DNA of 64,000 nucleotides from JANSWY01 sp965228955 (lineage in GTDB: Bacteria; Bacteroidota; Bacteroidia; Cytophagales; Cyclobacteriaceae): the NCBI GenBank assembly GCA_965228955.1, contig OZ245848.1:2790001-2854000 (forward strand), given 5' to 3'. Shown here one piece after another: positions 35,240-45,009 of the stretch (position 1 is its first letter; every line of letters starts with the position of its first letter). The notes beneath the pieces were generated by a model that did not search any database, was not told the origin of the DNA, and was given only the letters and a program-made list of their open reading frames with translations. Made by a program: the position numbers and the translations under genes.

Positions 35240-36190
35240 ATGGAGGTAAATCCAGAGGACGAAAAAGAGGAAAATTTTATCATTCACGAAGAGAAAGTAG
35301 CTTTCTTTTCAACTCGAAAACTCATTAGATTATTCCTGGCAATATTCCTGGCATTTTTTAGTGCATTCGGTTTATTATTCATCATAGACGCTTGGGTATA
35401 TCCTGAACTAGGAATGGTTGAGCTCGCTCGTAAAGCTCAGGAAAAGACTGACTTATGGAGACAAGCTAAAAGAAGCGACCTTGGTCACGAGGCAATTGCT
35501 TTTGAAAACATGCTTGATGCTTACGCTCTTCGCGGAGGAGACATAAGCCATGCCTTAGATACATTAACTGATGAATTCACCGCAGCTAACTGGGCTGAGC
35601 TCCTTGAATATGATATAGACTACTTCCTAAAACATGAAGAAGTTAGTGATTCCATAAAAGCAAGTGGAATGACTCACGTAATCAAAATACTTTATACTTC
35701 AGGGCATTACGATCTTTTCAAACAGGGTTATAAAATCCTTGTGAGCAAATTTAGCTCAGAGAGAGACTACCTTAGAATTTATAATCAACTAATTCCACTC
35801 GAGTCAAACTTCGATTATGACGATGAAGAAGAAAGGCAGGAATTGGCAGTACTTTATGAACTGGAATTAAGAAGACATCTTAAACTTACGGCTGCAAGAA
35901 TTATAGATTCTGCAGATAAATATTCTGGAAATGACTTAAAAGGATTTGCTGAAGCTGTTAAAAGTACATTGGATGCGAAAGATGTTACCTCTAACAAAAG
36001 TGATCGATTCAAGAATCAGTTCGCTAGTGATATGACTCAAATCCTAACAATCATGAAAGATAAAGGAGCAAAGGATTCAGATAATGATTTATTAGCAGCT
36101 GGTTTAGACCTTACAAGAGCTCTTGTAGCTCAAAATGTTCCTGGTTTAACTGACCTGGAGGGAGAATTTGTTGGATTAATAACAAACTAA
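35240..36190 (+). CDS. Single-pass membrane protein of unknown function
   Basis: 316 residues. An acidic N-terminus of about 30 residues is followed by one TM helix (about 34-57, LFLAIFLAFFSAFGLLFIID) and an all-helical region of about 250 residues rich in Glu, Asp, Leu and Ala, with TPR-like helix spacing but no clear repeat. No Cys-lipobox. It is a single-gene unit with upstream space of 263 bases and a terminator downstream. Function unknown. Confidence 0.75.
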   Translation: MEVNPEDEKEENFIIHEEKVAFFSTRKLIRLFLAIFLAFFSAFGLLFIIDAWVYPELGMVELARKAQEKTDLWRQAKRSDLGHEAIAFENMLDAYALRGGDISHALDTLTDEFTAANWAELLEYDIDYFLKHEEVSDSIKASGMTHVIKILYTSGHYDLFKQGYKILVSKFSSERDYLRIYNQLIPLESNFDYDDEEERQELAVLYELELRRHLKLTAARIIDSADKYSGNDLKGFAEAVKSTLDAKDVTSNKSDRFKNQFASDMTQILTIMKDKGAKDSDNDLLAAGLDLTRALVAQNVPGLTDLEGEFVGLITN

Positions 36191-36259
36191 TTGTTGAACT
36201 TAAAGAATCAAAAATACACACTTTAACCAATCAGCATCGTTTTTCGATGAACATCTAAG

Positions 36260-36290
36260 CATCCAACTTAACAGTTGGATGTTTGATTTT
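36260..36290 (+). terminator. Rho-independent terminator
   Basis: CATCCAACT (36260-36268) pairs perfectly with AGTTGGATG (36273-36281) around a TAAC loop, followed by TTTGATTTT. It ends the gene stopping at 36190. Confidence 0.8.
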
Positions 36291-36317
36291 AAACGCAATC
36301 AGATCACCTATTAAACT

Positions 36318-37622
36318 ATGAGTACGCAGGACACACCTAACTTTAATCTTCCTGAGATAACGGAAGAATTCCTACAAAATAAAAGAAGCATTACAGACCC
36401 TTTGGCTGATGATGTAGTTTCCAAAATCATTGAGCTGGGTTATGAGAAAAACATCAATGAAATTTTCCTAAAATTGGTTAGGAATGAAAATTACTCGCCG
36501 GACTTATTTTCAGAATTTCCTAAGGAATTAACGGATGTAATCACAGAGTATTTCAATCAAACCAGCCAATTACCAGAATGGGCTGATCAAAAGTTACTTG
36601 CCATTGGTGAGAAAGTATTTAGTCTTTATGGCCCAGAAGTTTTTCTACTTCTGAATGTTAAGTCGCTTCCAATGTGTTACACCTGTGCTAAAGGTGCTCA
36701 GGTGTTATTTGATACCGGACGTCTCATGGACAAGCATGGAAATGTTGATCCTTTAGCGAGAAGACTGATGGAGACAGCTCAAATGATTATGAATGTCATG
36801 TCGCCGGGTGGCTTTACAGGTGAAGGTAAGGGCATTGTAACTATGCAAAAAGTTAGATTGATACACGCCTCTATACGTTATTTCCTGAAACACCCTAACA
36901 CCAATCCTGATGGCTGGGATGTCAATAAATTAGGCGAACCTATCAATCAGGAAGATCTGGCAGGTACGTTAATGTCATTCGGACCAATCATCGTTAGCGG
37001 TCTTCAACAATTGGAAATCCAATTAGATAAAGAGCAATTAGCTGGATATATGCATTGCTGGAAAGTTGTAGGACATCAGATGGGTGTAAATACCGATTTG
37101 TTACCTGATACCTACGAGGAAGCCTGGGAACTAGCAGTTAGAATTCTCAAACATCAATCTGCACCTTCAGATCAGGGTGTTGCACTAACAAATTCCTGTA
37201 TAAACTTTATCAACTATATCATTCCTGGCAATATTCTGGAAGAAGTTCCTGCTTACATGATGTGGTATTTCTTTCAGGATGTATCAGAGGCCGTTGGTCA
37301 GGACTTATCTGAGATGATTGGAATTGAGAAACATGAAGATAAGAAGGACAAGTTTCTACTAATTCTTACCAGATTGTTTACTAAAGGACTAAGTCACCTC
37401 GAACATAATAAAATCATTCAGAAGCTTACTGGTGTACTTAATAAACTTCTGCTTCAGGGAATGCTGAAGCATTATAACGGAGGAAAAAACGTACATTTCT
37501 TTATTCCTCCTTCGCTGCAGAGAGACTGGAAACTCACAGAAGAATGGGAGGATAAAATGGCAATAACTCCTGGCATTTTTGGAAATAGACTAATGTGGCA
37601 AACGAAGCAAGATTCAATATAA
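36318..37622 (+). CDS. MpaB / rubber-oxygenase-like (DUF2236) haem oxygenase family protein
   Basis: A 434-residue helical protein resembling the MpaB/latex-clearing-protein family. Likely family landmarks are VRLIHASIRYFL, whose His is a candidate haem ligand region, YMHCWKVVGHQMGV and the helix AKGAQVLFDTGRL. The Cys pair in MCYTCAKG is notable. Family members hold a b-type haem and cleave polyisoprene or unsaturated side chains with O2. No signal peptide is present, so the protein is probably cytoplasmic or peripheral. It is the first gene of a three-gene unit (15 and 18 bases between genes) with a membrane protein and a giant multidomain kinase. Confidence 0.75.
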   Translation: MSTQDTPNFNLPEITEEFLQNKRSITDPLADDVVSKIIELGYEKNINEIFLKLVRNENYSPDLFSEFPKELTDVITEYFNQTSQLPEWADQKLLAIGEKVFSLYGPEVFLLLNVKSLPMCYTCAKGAQVLFDTGRLMDKHGNVDPLARRLMETAQMIMNVMSPGGFTGEGKGIVTMQKVRLIHASIRYFLKHPNTNPDGWDVNKLGEPINQEDLAGTLMSFGPIIVSGLQQLEIQLDKEQLAGYMHCWKVVGHQMGVNTDLLPDTYEEAWELAVRILKHQSAPSDQGVALTNSCINFINYIIPGNILEEVPAYMMWYFFQDVSEAVGQDLSEMIGIEKHEDKKDKFLLILTRLFTKGLSHLEHNKIIQKLTGVLNKLLLQGMLKHYNGGKNVHFFIPPSLQRDWKLTEEWEDKMAITPGIFGNRLMWQTKQDSI

Positions 37623-37637
37623 TTAGACATAATTACT

Positions 37638-38318
37638 ATGAAGGAACACGCACATTTTGAAGGGCTCAACAAGCAGTTGACCTGGCTAATTGTACTAACT
37701 CAAGGAACCCTTATCACCTGGTCAGTGGTGAGCTCGATTATAGAAGCTGGACCAGCATCTGCTGCAATCGTGACCTATTTATTATTCTCAATATATGTGA
37801 TCTACACAGTTGTCACCAGAAATCGTGTGATGATAAGACTATTAACATTTGGTCTAATTGCTGGTATCATGGAGTTGTATACCGATGATTACCTAGTGGT
37901 CACCATAAATAGTTTGGTCTACCCTGGTAATGAGGCGATGGTTTGGAGCTCTCCATTGTATATGCCTTTTGCCTGGGCGAATGTTATCATTCAGCTAAGT
38001 TATTATGGAATTTTATTGAGCAGATGGAAAGGAATTGGAGCATCTTCAGTCATTATGGCCCTTGCTGGAGGTATGTACATTCCCCTTTATGAACATCTCG
38101 CAAAAGGCGCTGGATGGTGGTGGTATAAATTGAATACGGCAATGGTATTCAATGCTCCAGTTTATGTGATAGTTTGTGAAGCTCTTATATCTTTGTCACT
38201 GCCTCTTCTGATCTACATTTCGATCAAGAAAAAGTATGTTTGGACATTAGGATTGGCTATATTAGAAGGTGTTTGGATTTTTGTGAGTGCGGTTATAGCT
38301 TATACTGTCGCTCACTAA
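37638..38318 (+). CDS. Polytopic membrane protein of unknown function
   Basis: 226 residues with about seven hydrophobic segments. It begins MKEHAHFEGLNKQLTWL. Conserved-looking polar positions include YTDDYLV and the AKGAGWWWYKLNTAMVFN segment. I do not recognise the family. The tight spacing (15 bases after the MpaB-like gene, 18 before the large kinase) suggests it works with one of them, perhaps as membrane anchor or electron-transfer partner; this is inference. Confidence 0.78.
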   Translation: MKEHAHFEGLNKQLTWLIVLTQGTLITWSVVSSIIEAGPASAAIVTYLLFSIYVIYTVVTRNRVMIRLLTFGLIAGIMELYTDDYLVVTINSLVYPGNEAMVWSSPLYMPFAWANVIIQLSYYGILLSRWKGIGASSVIMALAGGMYIPLYEHLAKGAGWWWYKLNTAMVFNAPVYVIVCEALISLSLPLLIYISIKKKYVWTLGLAILEGVWIFVSAVIAYTVAH

Positions 38319-38336
38319 TTATGGTAAGGTTGGCAA

Positions 38337-41300
38337 ATGGCGCTACTGGACAATGTGATAAAAATTGCCGAAGGGCAAAACTCTACGGTTTTCTTACAAA
38401 AAAATGAAGAGAGTTATGGTCATCCTGTGATTTTAAAAATCCTAAAGGATGAGTATAACTATTATCCACATACTACTCAAATTGCCAATGAGGATTCCCT
38501 AATCAGAGAACTTGGAATTCAGGGAGTAAGAGGATCGCTGGACTTGCTAGAAGTTGGTAGCCAAATGGTGCTTGTGCTTGATTTTTTTGAAGGCAAAACA
38601 CTAAAACAGCTAGTTGGAACTACTCAACGTGGTTTCACAGACAATCTAAAGTTAGCGATTCGAATAGCTGATGTACTTTCCCAAATTCATGAAAAGAACA
38701 TCATTCACCGTGATTTAAGCAGTAACAACATTCTGGTGAATGACAATAATGAGATCAGTGTCATTGATTTTGGTTTGGCTACTAAAGTCAACATGAAACA
38801 AGATTTAATTGGTATTAGTGAATCATTAGAGGGGACGTTACCATACATTTCTCCAGAGCAAACCGGCCGTGTAAATCATGTTGTGGATCACAGATCTGAC
38901 CTGTATTCCTTTGGCGTGGTATTGTATGAACTATTTACTGGAATGCTACCATTCAATTCAGATGACCCGATGGAAATTGTCCATTGTCATCTTGCGGTAA
39001 ATCCAGAGCCGCTGACATCACACAACTCAGATATTCCAAAGGTATTCTCAGATATTGTATTAAAGTTATTATCAAAGGATTTAGAATCAAGATATCAATC
39101 TGCTAATGGAATCAAGTCAGATCTGGAAAAATGTCTTAGTCAGGTTGAAACTAAAATAGAAATTAGTGAATTTAAATTGGCATCAGAAGATCTGGGAGGC
39201 CGATTTCTAATTCCATCCAAACTGTATGGTCGCGGTAAACAAATTGCGGCACTTTTGGAGTCTTTTGACCAATTAGGTAACTCGAAGGAAGTATCATTAA
39301 TTGAGGGTCACTCCGGTATTGGTAAAACGTCACTGGTTTATGAAATACACAAACCAATAACTGAGAAAAAAGGCAATTTCCTCAGCGGGAAACATGAGCA
39401 GTTCAACAAGGACCTCCCCTATCAGGCATTAGCTCAGGCAATTGATGGGTTTGTAAGTCTCTTACTTTCGGAAACCGAATCACGACTGGCTTACTGGAGA
39501 AAAATCATATCTGAAGCATTAGGAAATGAAGGCAAGCTAATAACTGACCTTGTTCCAAATCTTGAAATCATAATAGGTAAGCAGCCAGAATTAGAAGAGT
39601 TGGGTCTAAATGAAATGCAAAACCGTTTCATTTATACTTTCACAAAATTCATAAGATGTCTTTCTAGCAAAAATCACCCAATGGTACTCTTCATTGACGA
39701 TCTTCAATGGGCGGATTATGCTTCTCTTCATTTAATTAAGGAATTAATCCAGGATCCAGAATTAAGGTACTTCTACTTTATTGGAGCCTACAGAGACAAT
39801 GAAATAGATCCAACCCATCCAACAGCAATAGTTTTCAATGAATTAGAAAAGAGCAATGTTGGCATTAATTATATCAAGCTGAGGGAACTTGAGTTTGCCG
39901 ATCTTGAAATGATGCTATCAGATACCTTTGGTTGCTCAACACAGGAAGCTTCATCTCTTGCAGAAGTTGTGCATGCAAAGACCGCTGGTAACCCATTCTT
40001 CATCAATCAGTTTATTCAAACTATTCATGAAGAATCCCTAGTAACATTTGACCGTGGTACCAACAAATGGACCTGGGATTTAGAAGGACTAGATCAAATG
40101 AATTTCACCGATAATGTGGTGGAATTTATGATTCAAAAAATTGGAAAACTTGAGCCTCAGTCTCAGGAAATATTAAAGTATGCTGCGTGTATTGGTGATA
40201 AATTTGATCTACAAACGCTTTCGCTGGTTAGTGGACTTGGAAAAGAGCAGCTATTGGATCCCCTATGGACTGTAATCTCCGAACAATACTTACTTGTTAA
40301 AGAAAAGCACCCCGATTTAAATCACCTTAAGATTAGTGCAGAGGAAGCTGCAAACACATTAATACAATATCAATTTGCTCATGATAGAATCAGACAAGCT
40401 TCATACTCTCTAATCCCTGATGATGAAAAAAGCTCTGTACATGGTAAGATTGGAATGCTTTTACTGGAGAATCTTCCTGTTGAAGAGCGTCATGAAAGAG
40501 TTTTTGAAATAGTACATCAACTGAACCAAAGCGACCAAAAATTAGATAAGGCTAATCAAAAAATACTTGCAGAATTAAACTATGAAGCAGGAGAAAAAGC
40601 CAAATCTTCCACAGCCTATGAAGCAGCCTTAGGTTACTTTGAAATTGCTTCATCTAACGCATCCAGTGAACTCTGGAACTCCAATTATGATCTTATTTTC
40701 AACTTGAATCTAGGTTACATGGAATGTGCCTACCTGGTAGGAAATTATGATCTGATGAATCAGTTGAGCAGTCAGCTACTCAAAAACACCAAGTCACGGG
40801 TAGATGAGATGAAGGTGAAAAACATTATCATTTTCTCTCTTATTGCTCAAAATAAGCATATTGAGCTAATTGAGTATGGACTAAAAGTACTTAAAGCAGC
40901 TGGAATTAATCTTCCAAAGAACCCCCAAGACACTCATATTCTAACCGCATTAGTTCAGACTAAAATCAAGCTAAGAGGAAAGAACCCTGAATTTTTTGCC
41001 AACTTACCTTTCTCAGATAATGAGGAAATGAAACTTGCTATAAACATAATGGCAAGTGTCAGCACAGGTTCCTATCATAACTTACCAAAACTGTTTCCAA
41101 TCGTTATTCTCAAATCCATGAGGTTGGCACTTAAGCACGGAAACACCATTGATATCATCTCATTTTATGGTGGTTATGCAAGTATTTTATGCGGTGTAAC
41201 CGGGGAATATCAGTTGGGATATGACTTTGCAAAGATGTCATTGAGGCTTCTTGATGAGCATAAAGGAACCAAGCAATTCAGGCCAAGAACCAACGTGATT

Positions 41301-43547
41301 TTTGCGGCATTCATAAATCACTGGAAGGATCATTTGAAGGAATCTATCCCTTATTTGAAAGAAGCGTATCTGGTAGCAATGGAGACTGGCGACTCTCAGT
41401 ATGCCGCATCAGCTATTTTCCTTGAGTCATACAAAGCATTCTGGATTGGAACTAACCTTACAAGCCTTGTTCCTGATCTGCTGAACTTTGAAAAGAGAGC
41501 CAAAGGCCTTAAACAAGAAGCTTATGCTCTTTACACCAGAATTACTTTGCAGGGATTTTTAAACATCAGTAATGAAACGGAAGATCCAGCCATCCTAGAT
41601 GGTGAAATTTTTGATGAAGCCGCTTTTCTTGGAGATATAGACAATGAACTTAACAAAGATAAGACAGCATTATTCCACATTCATTTTAGTAAGCTTTATT
41701 TAAACTTTCTTTTCGGGAATTACGAGGAAGCATTTGATGGCGGCACGAAAGCTAAGGACTATCTTGAAGTAGTCCTGGCAGCATACTATATTCCGTTATA
41801 CCATTTTTTCATGGGGCTGACAGAGGCTTCTCTGGCAACCAAAAATGGAAATAAAACCAAATACTTAAAATCAGTCAAGAAGCACCTTAAGAAGTTAAAA
41901 AAGTGGGCAGAACATGCTCCAATGAATTATAAGAACAAGTATGAACTAGTTCTTGCTGAATCACTAGCCGCAGAAAACAAATTCGATGAGGCATTAATTG
42001 CGTATGATCAAAGTATTGATTCTGCAAAAGAATTTGGATATACTAACGAGCTGGCAATGGCTTTTGAGCGGAAAGCTAAGTTATTGGCAAGAATTGGTAA
42101 TAGCGAAGCTGAATCAGAAGCACTTAGCAAGACTTACCTATACTACAAGCAATGGGGCGCACTTGCAAAAACATCAAGGTTAGAAGCTGAATATCCATAC
42201 CTCCTAAATGATAATCCAAATGACCCAATGTTGACTCAATCAAGGTCATTTACAAGTAGAAGTATAGGAAACAAACTGCTAGATCTTTCTACAATTTTAA
42301 AAGCCGCCTCTACAATTTCGAGTGAAATACAACTTCGAAGAGTGATTCCAAAATTACTGAGAATTGTAATCGAAAATGCGGGAGCACAATCTGGTAGTTT
42401 CATTCTTATTGAAGGTGAAAAGCTATTGGTTCATGCAATTGGGGACAAGGATAATGATGTTAAAATGATTGATCCAAAACCAGTAAGTGAGGTCAATGAT
42501 TTATCTGAGTCTATCATCAATTACGTTTATCGATCCAAGGAGCATGTAGTACTGGAGCAAGCAACAGAAAACAAAAAATTTGGAAATGACGAGTACATTA
42601 AGACAAACAATGTACAATCAGTCTTATGCTTACCAATTCTTCACCAGGGCCAATACCTGGGAATCATTTATCTGGAGAATAATCTGATAAAAGGAGCATT
42701 TACAATCCAGAGGTTAGATCTGCTAACCATGTTGTCTGGACAAATTGCTGTTACACTGAACAATGCATTACTCTACGACAACCTGGAGCAAAAAGTTGAA
42801 GAGAGAACTCACCAGATTGAAGAACAAAAAGAGCAACTTAACAAGCAGAATATAGAGCTGAAAAGCATCAATGATGAGAAAGACTATCTTGTTAGTCTGG
42901 TGTCTCATGACTTAAGAACCCCTCTATATGGAATAAGAAGTTTTGCTGGTTTGGCTGCAAGGAAACTTAAAGACGAGAAAACAAAAGACTATACTGAGCC
43001 AATCATTGAAACCATTGATCGTCTCGACTCGATGATAACCAGGATACTTGATATTAGTGCAATTAATGCGAAGCAGGTGAAACTGGAATTAGAAGAATTC
43101 GATGTAAGTCAGACCGTAGAGGAAATTACCAATAATCATTTACCAATGGCACAGGATAAATCTATCGATCTGAAGGTTGATAGAAATGGATCATTGATAT
43201 TGAGATTAGATAAGAACTATTTGATTCAAATATTGGATAATTTGATTTCCAATGCCATTAAATATTCCCACCCTGAAAAACAGGTTTCAGTTTCAATGAA
43301 AAAAGTGGAAGAGGGAGTACAAATTGCAGTGAAGGATTCTGGACCTGGAATCAGCAAAAGAGACCAAAGATTATTATTTAACAACTTCCAAAAGCTATCC
43401 GCAGAACCTACGGCAGGAGAAAAATCAACTGGCCTAGGCCTTTCTATCGTGAAGAAATATGTTGATTCGATGAATGGAAAAGTGTGGTGCGAAAGCGAAC
43501 TGGAAAAGGGGTCTACATTCTTTGTGGAGCTACGATCCATCAAATAG
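38337..43547 (+). CDS. Giant Ser/Thr kinase-AAA ATPase-TPR-GAF-histidine kinase
   Basis: 1,736 residues. The Ser/Thr kinase (about 1-270) has HRDLSSNNILV, IDFGLAT and the activation-segment end SPEQTGRV; the catalytic Lys is in VILKIL. An AAA/STAND-type ATPase (about 295-600) has Walker A GHSGIGKTS and Walker B LFIDDLQWAD. A long helical/TPR-like region covers about 620-1290. GAF is at about 1320-1475 and a coiled coil at about 1480-1510. HisKA (LVSHDLRTPLYGI) and HATPase (NLISNAIKYS, DSGPGIS, TGLGLSIVKKY) end the protein. There is no TM and no receiver. Such dual-specificity sensor kinases are known in cyanobacteria and other bacteria with complex signalling. It is likely to join Ser/Thr and His phosphorylation in one protein. 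Confidence 0.93.
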   Translation: MALLDNVIKIAEGQNSTVFLQKNEESYGHPVILKILKDEYNYYPHTTQIANEDSLIRELGIQGVRGSLDLLEVGSQMVLVLDFFEGKTLKQLVGTTQRGFTDNLKLAIRIADVLSQIHEKNIIHRDLSSNNILVNDNNEISVIDFGLATKVNMKQDLIGISESLEGTLPYISPEQTGRVNHVVDHRSDLYSFGVVLYELFTGMLPFNSDDPMEIVHCHLAVNPEPLTSHNSDIPKVFSDIVLKLLSKDLESRYQSANGIKSDLEKCLSQVETKIEISEFKLASEDLGGRFLIPSKLYGRGKQIAALLESFDQLGNSKEVSLIEGHSGIGKTSLVYEIHKPITEKKGNFLSGKHEQFNKDLPYQALAQAIDGFVSLLLSETESRLAYWRKIISEALGNEGKLITDLVPNLEIIIGKQPELEELGLNEMQNRFIYTFTKFIRCLSSKNHPMVLFIDDLQWADYASLHLIKELIQDPELRYFYFIGAYRDNEIDPTHPTAIVFNELEKSNVGINYIKLRELEFADLEMMLSDTFGCSTQEASSLAEVVHAKTAGNPFFINQFIQTIHEESLVTFDRGTNKWTWDLEGLDQMNFTDNVVEFMIQKIGKLEPQSQEILKYAACIGDKFDLQTLSLVSGLGKEQLLDPLWTVISEQYLLVKEKHPDLNHLKISAEEAANTLIQYQFAHDRIRQASYSLIPDDEKSSVHGKIGMLLLENLPVEERHERVFEIVHQLNQSDQKLDKANQKILAELNYEAGEKAKSSTAYEAALGYFEIASSNASSELWNSNYDLIFNLNLGYMECAYLVGNYDLMNQLSSQLLKNTKSRVDEMKVKNIIIFSLIAQNKHIELIEYGLKVLKAAGINLPKNPQDTHILTALVQTKIKLRGKNPEFFANLPFSDNEEMKLAINIMASVSTGSYHNLPKLFPIVILKSMRLALKHGNTIDIISFYGGYASILCGVTGEYQLGYDFAKMSLRLLDEHKGTKQFRPRTNVIFAAFINHWKDHLKESIPYLKEAYLVAMETGDSQYAASAIFLESYKAFWIGTNLTSLVPDLLNFEKRAKGLKQEAYALYTRITLQGFLNISNETEDPAILDGEIFDEAAFLGDIDNELNKDKTALFHIHFSKLYLNFLFGNYEEAFDGGTKAKDYLEVVLAAYYIPLYHFFMGLTEASLATKNGNKTKYLKSVKKHLKKLKKWAEHAPMNYKNKYELVLAESLAAENKFDEALIAYDQSIDSAKEFGYTNELAMAFERKAKLLARIGNSEAESEALSKTYLYYKQWGALAKTSRLEAEYPYLLNDNPNDPMLTQSRSFTSRSIGNKLLDLSTILKAASTISSEIQLRRVIPKLLRIVIENAGAQSGSFILIEGEKLLVHAIGDKDNDVKMIDPKPVSEVNDLSESIINYVYRSKEHVVLEQATENKKFGNDEYIKTNNVQSVLCLPILHQGQYLGIIYLENNLIKGAFTIQRLDLLTMLSGQIAVTLNNALLYDNLEQKVEERTHQIEEQKEQLNKQNIELKSINDEKDYLVSLVSHDLRTPLYGIRSFAGLAARKLKDEKTKDYTEPIIETIDRLDSMITRILDISAINAKQVKLELEEFDVSQTVEEITNNHLPMAQDKSIDLKVDRNGSLILRLDKNYLIQILDNLISNAIKYSHPEKQVSVSMKKVEEGVQIAVKDSGPGISKRDQRLLFNNFQKLSAEPTAGEKSTGLGLSIVKKYVDSMNGKVWCESELEKGSTFFVELRSIK

Positions 43548-43573
43548 AACCCTTATCCAAATTCAAACACAGA

Positions 43574-44023
43574 TTAAGCCGCTAAAGCGGTTTTTCCTTT
43601 ATTGAGCACCATATCGAGCTCTTCTAAATTCTTTTTCGCAATTTTTTTCATGAGTTTAGGAAGCACAACAGTGTTGCTAATCGCTCCCAAAATTGAAGAC
43701 TTCACTTCATAACTTATAGTGAATTTTACAAGAGTAGAATTTCCTTTCGAAAATAATTCATACTTAGTATCAACCTTTCCAACTTCAATTGGTCTTTCAC
43801 CCTTGTCCTCCATGATCCTACTCTGTTTCCAATCAAGTAATCGCTTCTCAACCTGAGAAGGTGTAACCAGGTAAAAGTCCTTCCCCACCTGACTTGGGTC
43901 CATTACTGGAACGTGTTTTACGACTGTATAATTAGATCTTGAAGGTATGCCTACAGCTGAAATAAGCTCAAAGATTGTGTCCGTATTCTGATTGATAACT
44001 TTTGAGACTGTAATGTTTTTCAT
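43574..44023 (-). CDS. SRPBCC-superfamily protein
   Basis: 149 residues from ATG 44023 (MKNITVSKVINQNTDTIFELIS); a TTG 33 bases upstream is less likely. The pattern of an N-terminal strand, helix DTIFELISAVG, beta-sheet and long C-terminal helix (LMKKIAKKNLEELDMVL) fits the polyketide cyclase/START-like SRPBCC fold that binds small hydrophobic ligands. No catalytic assignment is possible. Its 3' end overlaps the terminator hairpin of the giant kinase gene. Confidence 0.75.
   Translation of the reverse strand: MKNITVSKVINQNTDTIFELISAVGIPSRSNYTVVKHVPVMDPSQVGKDFYLVTPSQVEKRLLDWKQSRIMEDKGERPIEVGKVDTKYELFSKGNSTLVKFTISYEVKSSILGAISNTVVLPKLMKKIAKKNLEELDMVLNKGKTALAA
43577..43595 (+). terminator. Terminator hairpin overlapping the convergent gene end
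   Basis: CCGC (43579-43582) and GCGG (43587-43590) form a short GC stem with a TAAA loop and five T residues after it. It ends the giant kinase transcript while coding for the last residues of the SRPBCC protein on the other strand. The stem is only 4-5 bp. Confidence 0.5.
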
Positions 44024-44127
44024 ACTACTGGCGTATTGTGTTAATTGATACTCCAAAAGTAGAAAGGAGAAAACACTATTTGTATAGTGTTACGTTGACA
44101 TTTGGTGGACATTTGAAATATATAGAC

Positions 44128-45006
44128 CTAAAATTCGAATATGAATTTACGAAAATCATCCTCAGCGCTTAGTTCAAGCTTCTTTTTCAATCTATTGATT
44201 GCTTTCTTTAAAGCTACATCTGAAGACCCGGTCATTTGAGTAATCTCAAAATTCCCCATTCCCATCTTTACATAGGCGCAAAGCTTTCTATCATTAATAC
44301 TTAGAGAAGGGTATTTACTATCCAAAGTCGCGAAGAATCCATCATGCATCTTCTCAAAATGGACCTTAAATGTGTCCCAACTTTTACCCAGGTCAAGTTG
44401 TGATTTAATCTGTTTCTCGATGGATCTGATGTCAGTTGCATAAACATGATTGGTAATTCTATCCAACCTATTTACCTGTTCCATCAGTTGCTCCATCAAC
44501 GTATTCTTCTGAAAATCAAATATGGCCATGCTACTGAGTTCTCTCTCTTTCATCGCTAAGGTTTCCTCTATGTATTGCTTCTCCTTCAGCAGCATCTCCT
44601 GAATTTGGTCGTGTTGCCTTTTGATTCTTAATGTGGAAGAACTTCGAGCCCTAAACTCAATTGGGCTAAAAGGTTTTCTGAGAAAGTCAACAGCTCCTGC
44701 TTCCAACGCTTCCTGCAGATTGTCTGATGTAGTCATTACACCAGTTGCAACTATTACCGGAATATCCTTTGTAGACTCATCTGCCTGTAGCATCTTAATC
44801 GCCTCAATGCCATTCACTTTTGGCATCTGCCAATCCATCAAAATCAAATCTGGTTGTTGTTTTTTAGCAAGATCATAAGCTACCTGTCCATTTGGGGCAT
44901 AAAATATCTGATCAGTTTGGTTTTTCAGAATGGTTATAATGACTTCTACATTATTGTAGTCATCATCAGCTACTAGCAATCTAACGTCCTTTAAAGAGCT
45001 GCTCAA
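44128..45006 (-). CDS. Response regulator: receiver, coiled coil and LuxR-like HTH
   Basis: 292 residues. Receiver (about 1-125): ADDDYNN, LILMDWQMPKVNGIEAI, VATGVMT and RKPFSPIEF. A coiled coil of about 90 residues follows, and the C-terminal region LSINDRKLCAYVKMGMGNFEITQMTGSSDVALKKAINRLKKKL (read in pieces) matches the HTH found at the ends of many Bacteroidota TPR regulators. The start is TTG at 45006, 3 bases after the kinase gene; no ATG precedes the receiver core. It is the expected partner of the TPR kinase. Confidence 0.85.
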   Translation of the reverse strand: MSSSLKDVRLLVADDDYNNVEVIITILKNQTDQIFYAPNGQVAYDLAKKQQPDLILMDWQMPKVNGIEAIKMLQADESTKDIPVIVATGVMTTSDNLQEALEAGAVDFLRKPFSPIEFRARSSSTLRIKRQHDQIQEMLLKEKQYIEETLAMKERELSSMAIFDFQKNTLMEQLMEQVNRLDRITNHVYATDIRSIEKQIKSQLDLGKSWDTFKVHFEKMHDGFFATLDSKYPSLSINDRKLCAYVKMGMGNFEITQMTGSSDVALKKAINRLKKKLELSAEDDFRKFIFEF

Positions 45007-45009
45007 TTT

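Noticed and set aside
43574..44056. Longer SRPBCC protein from TTG 44056
   Set aside because: ATG 44023 starts exactly at the first strand of the fold; the extra 11 residues have no support.
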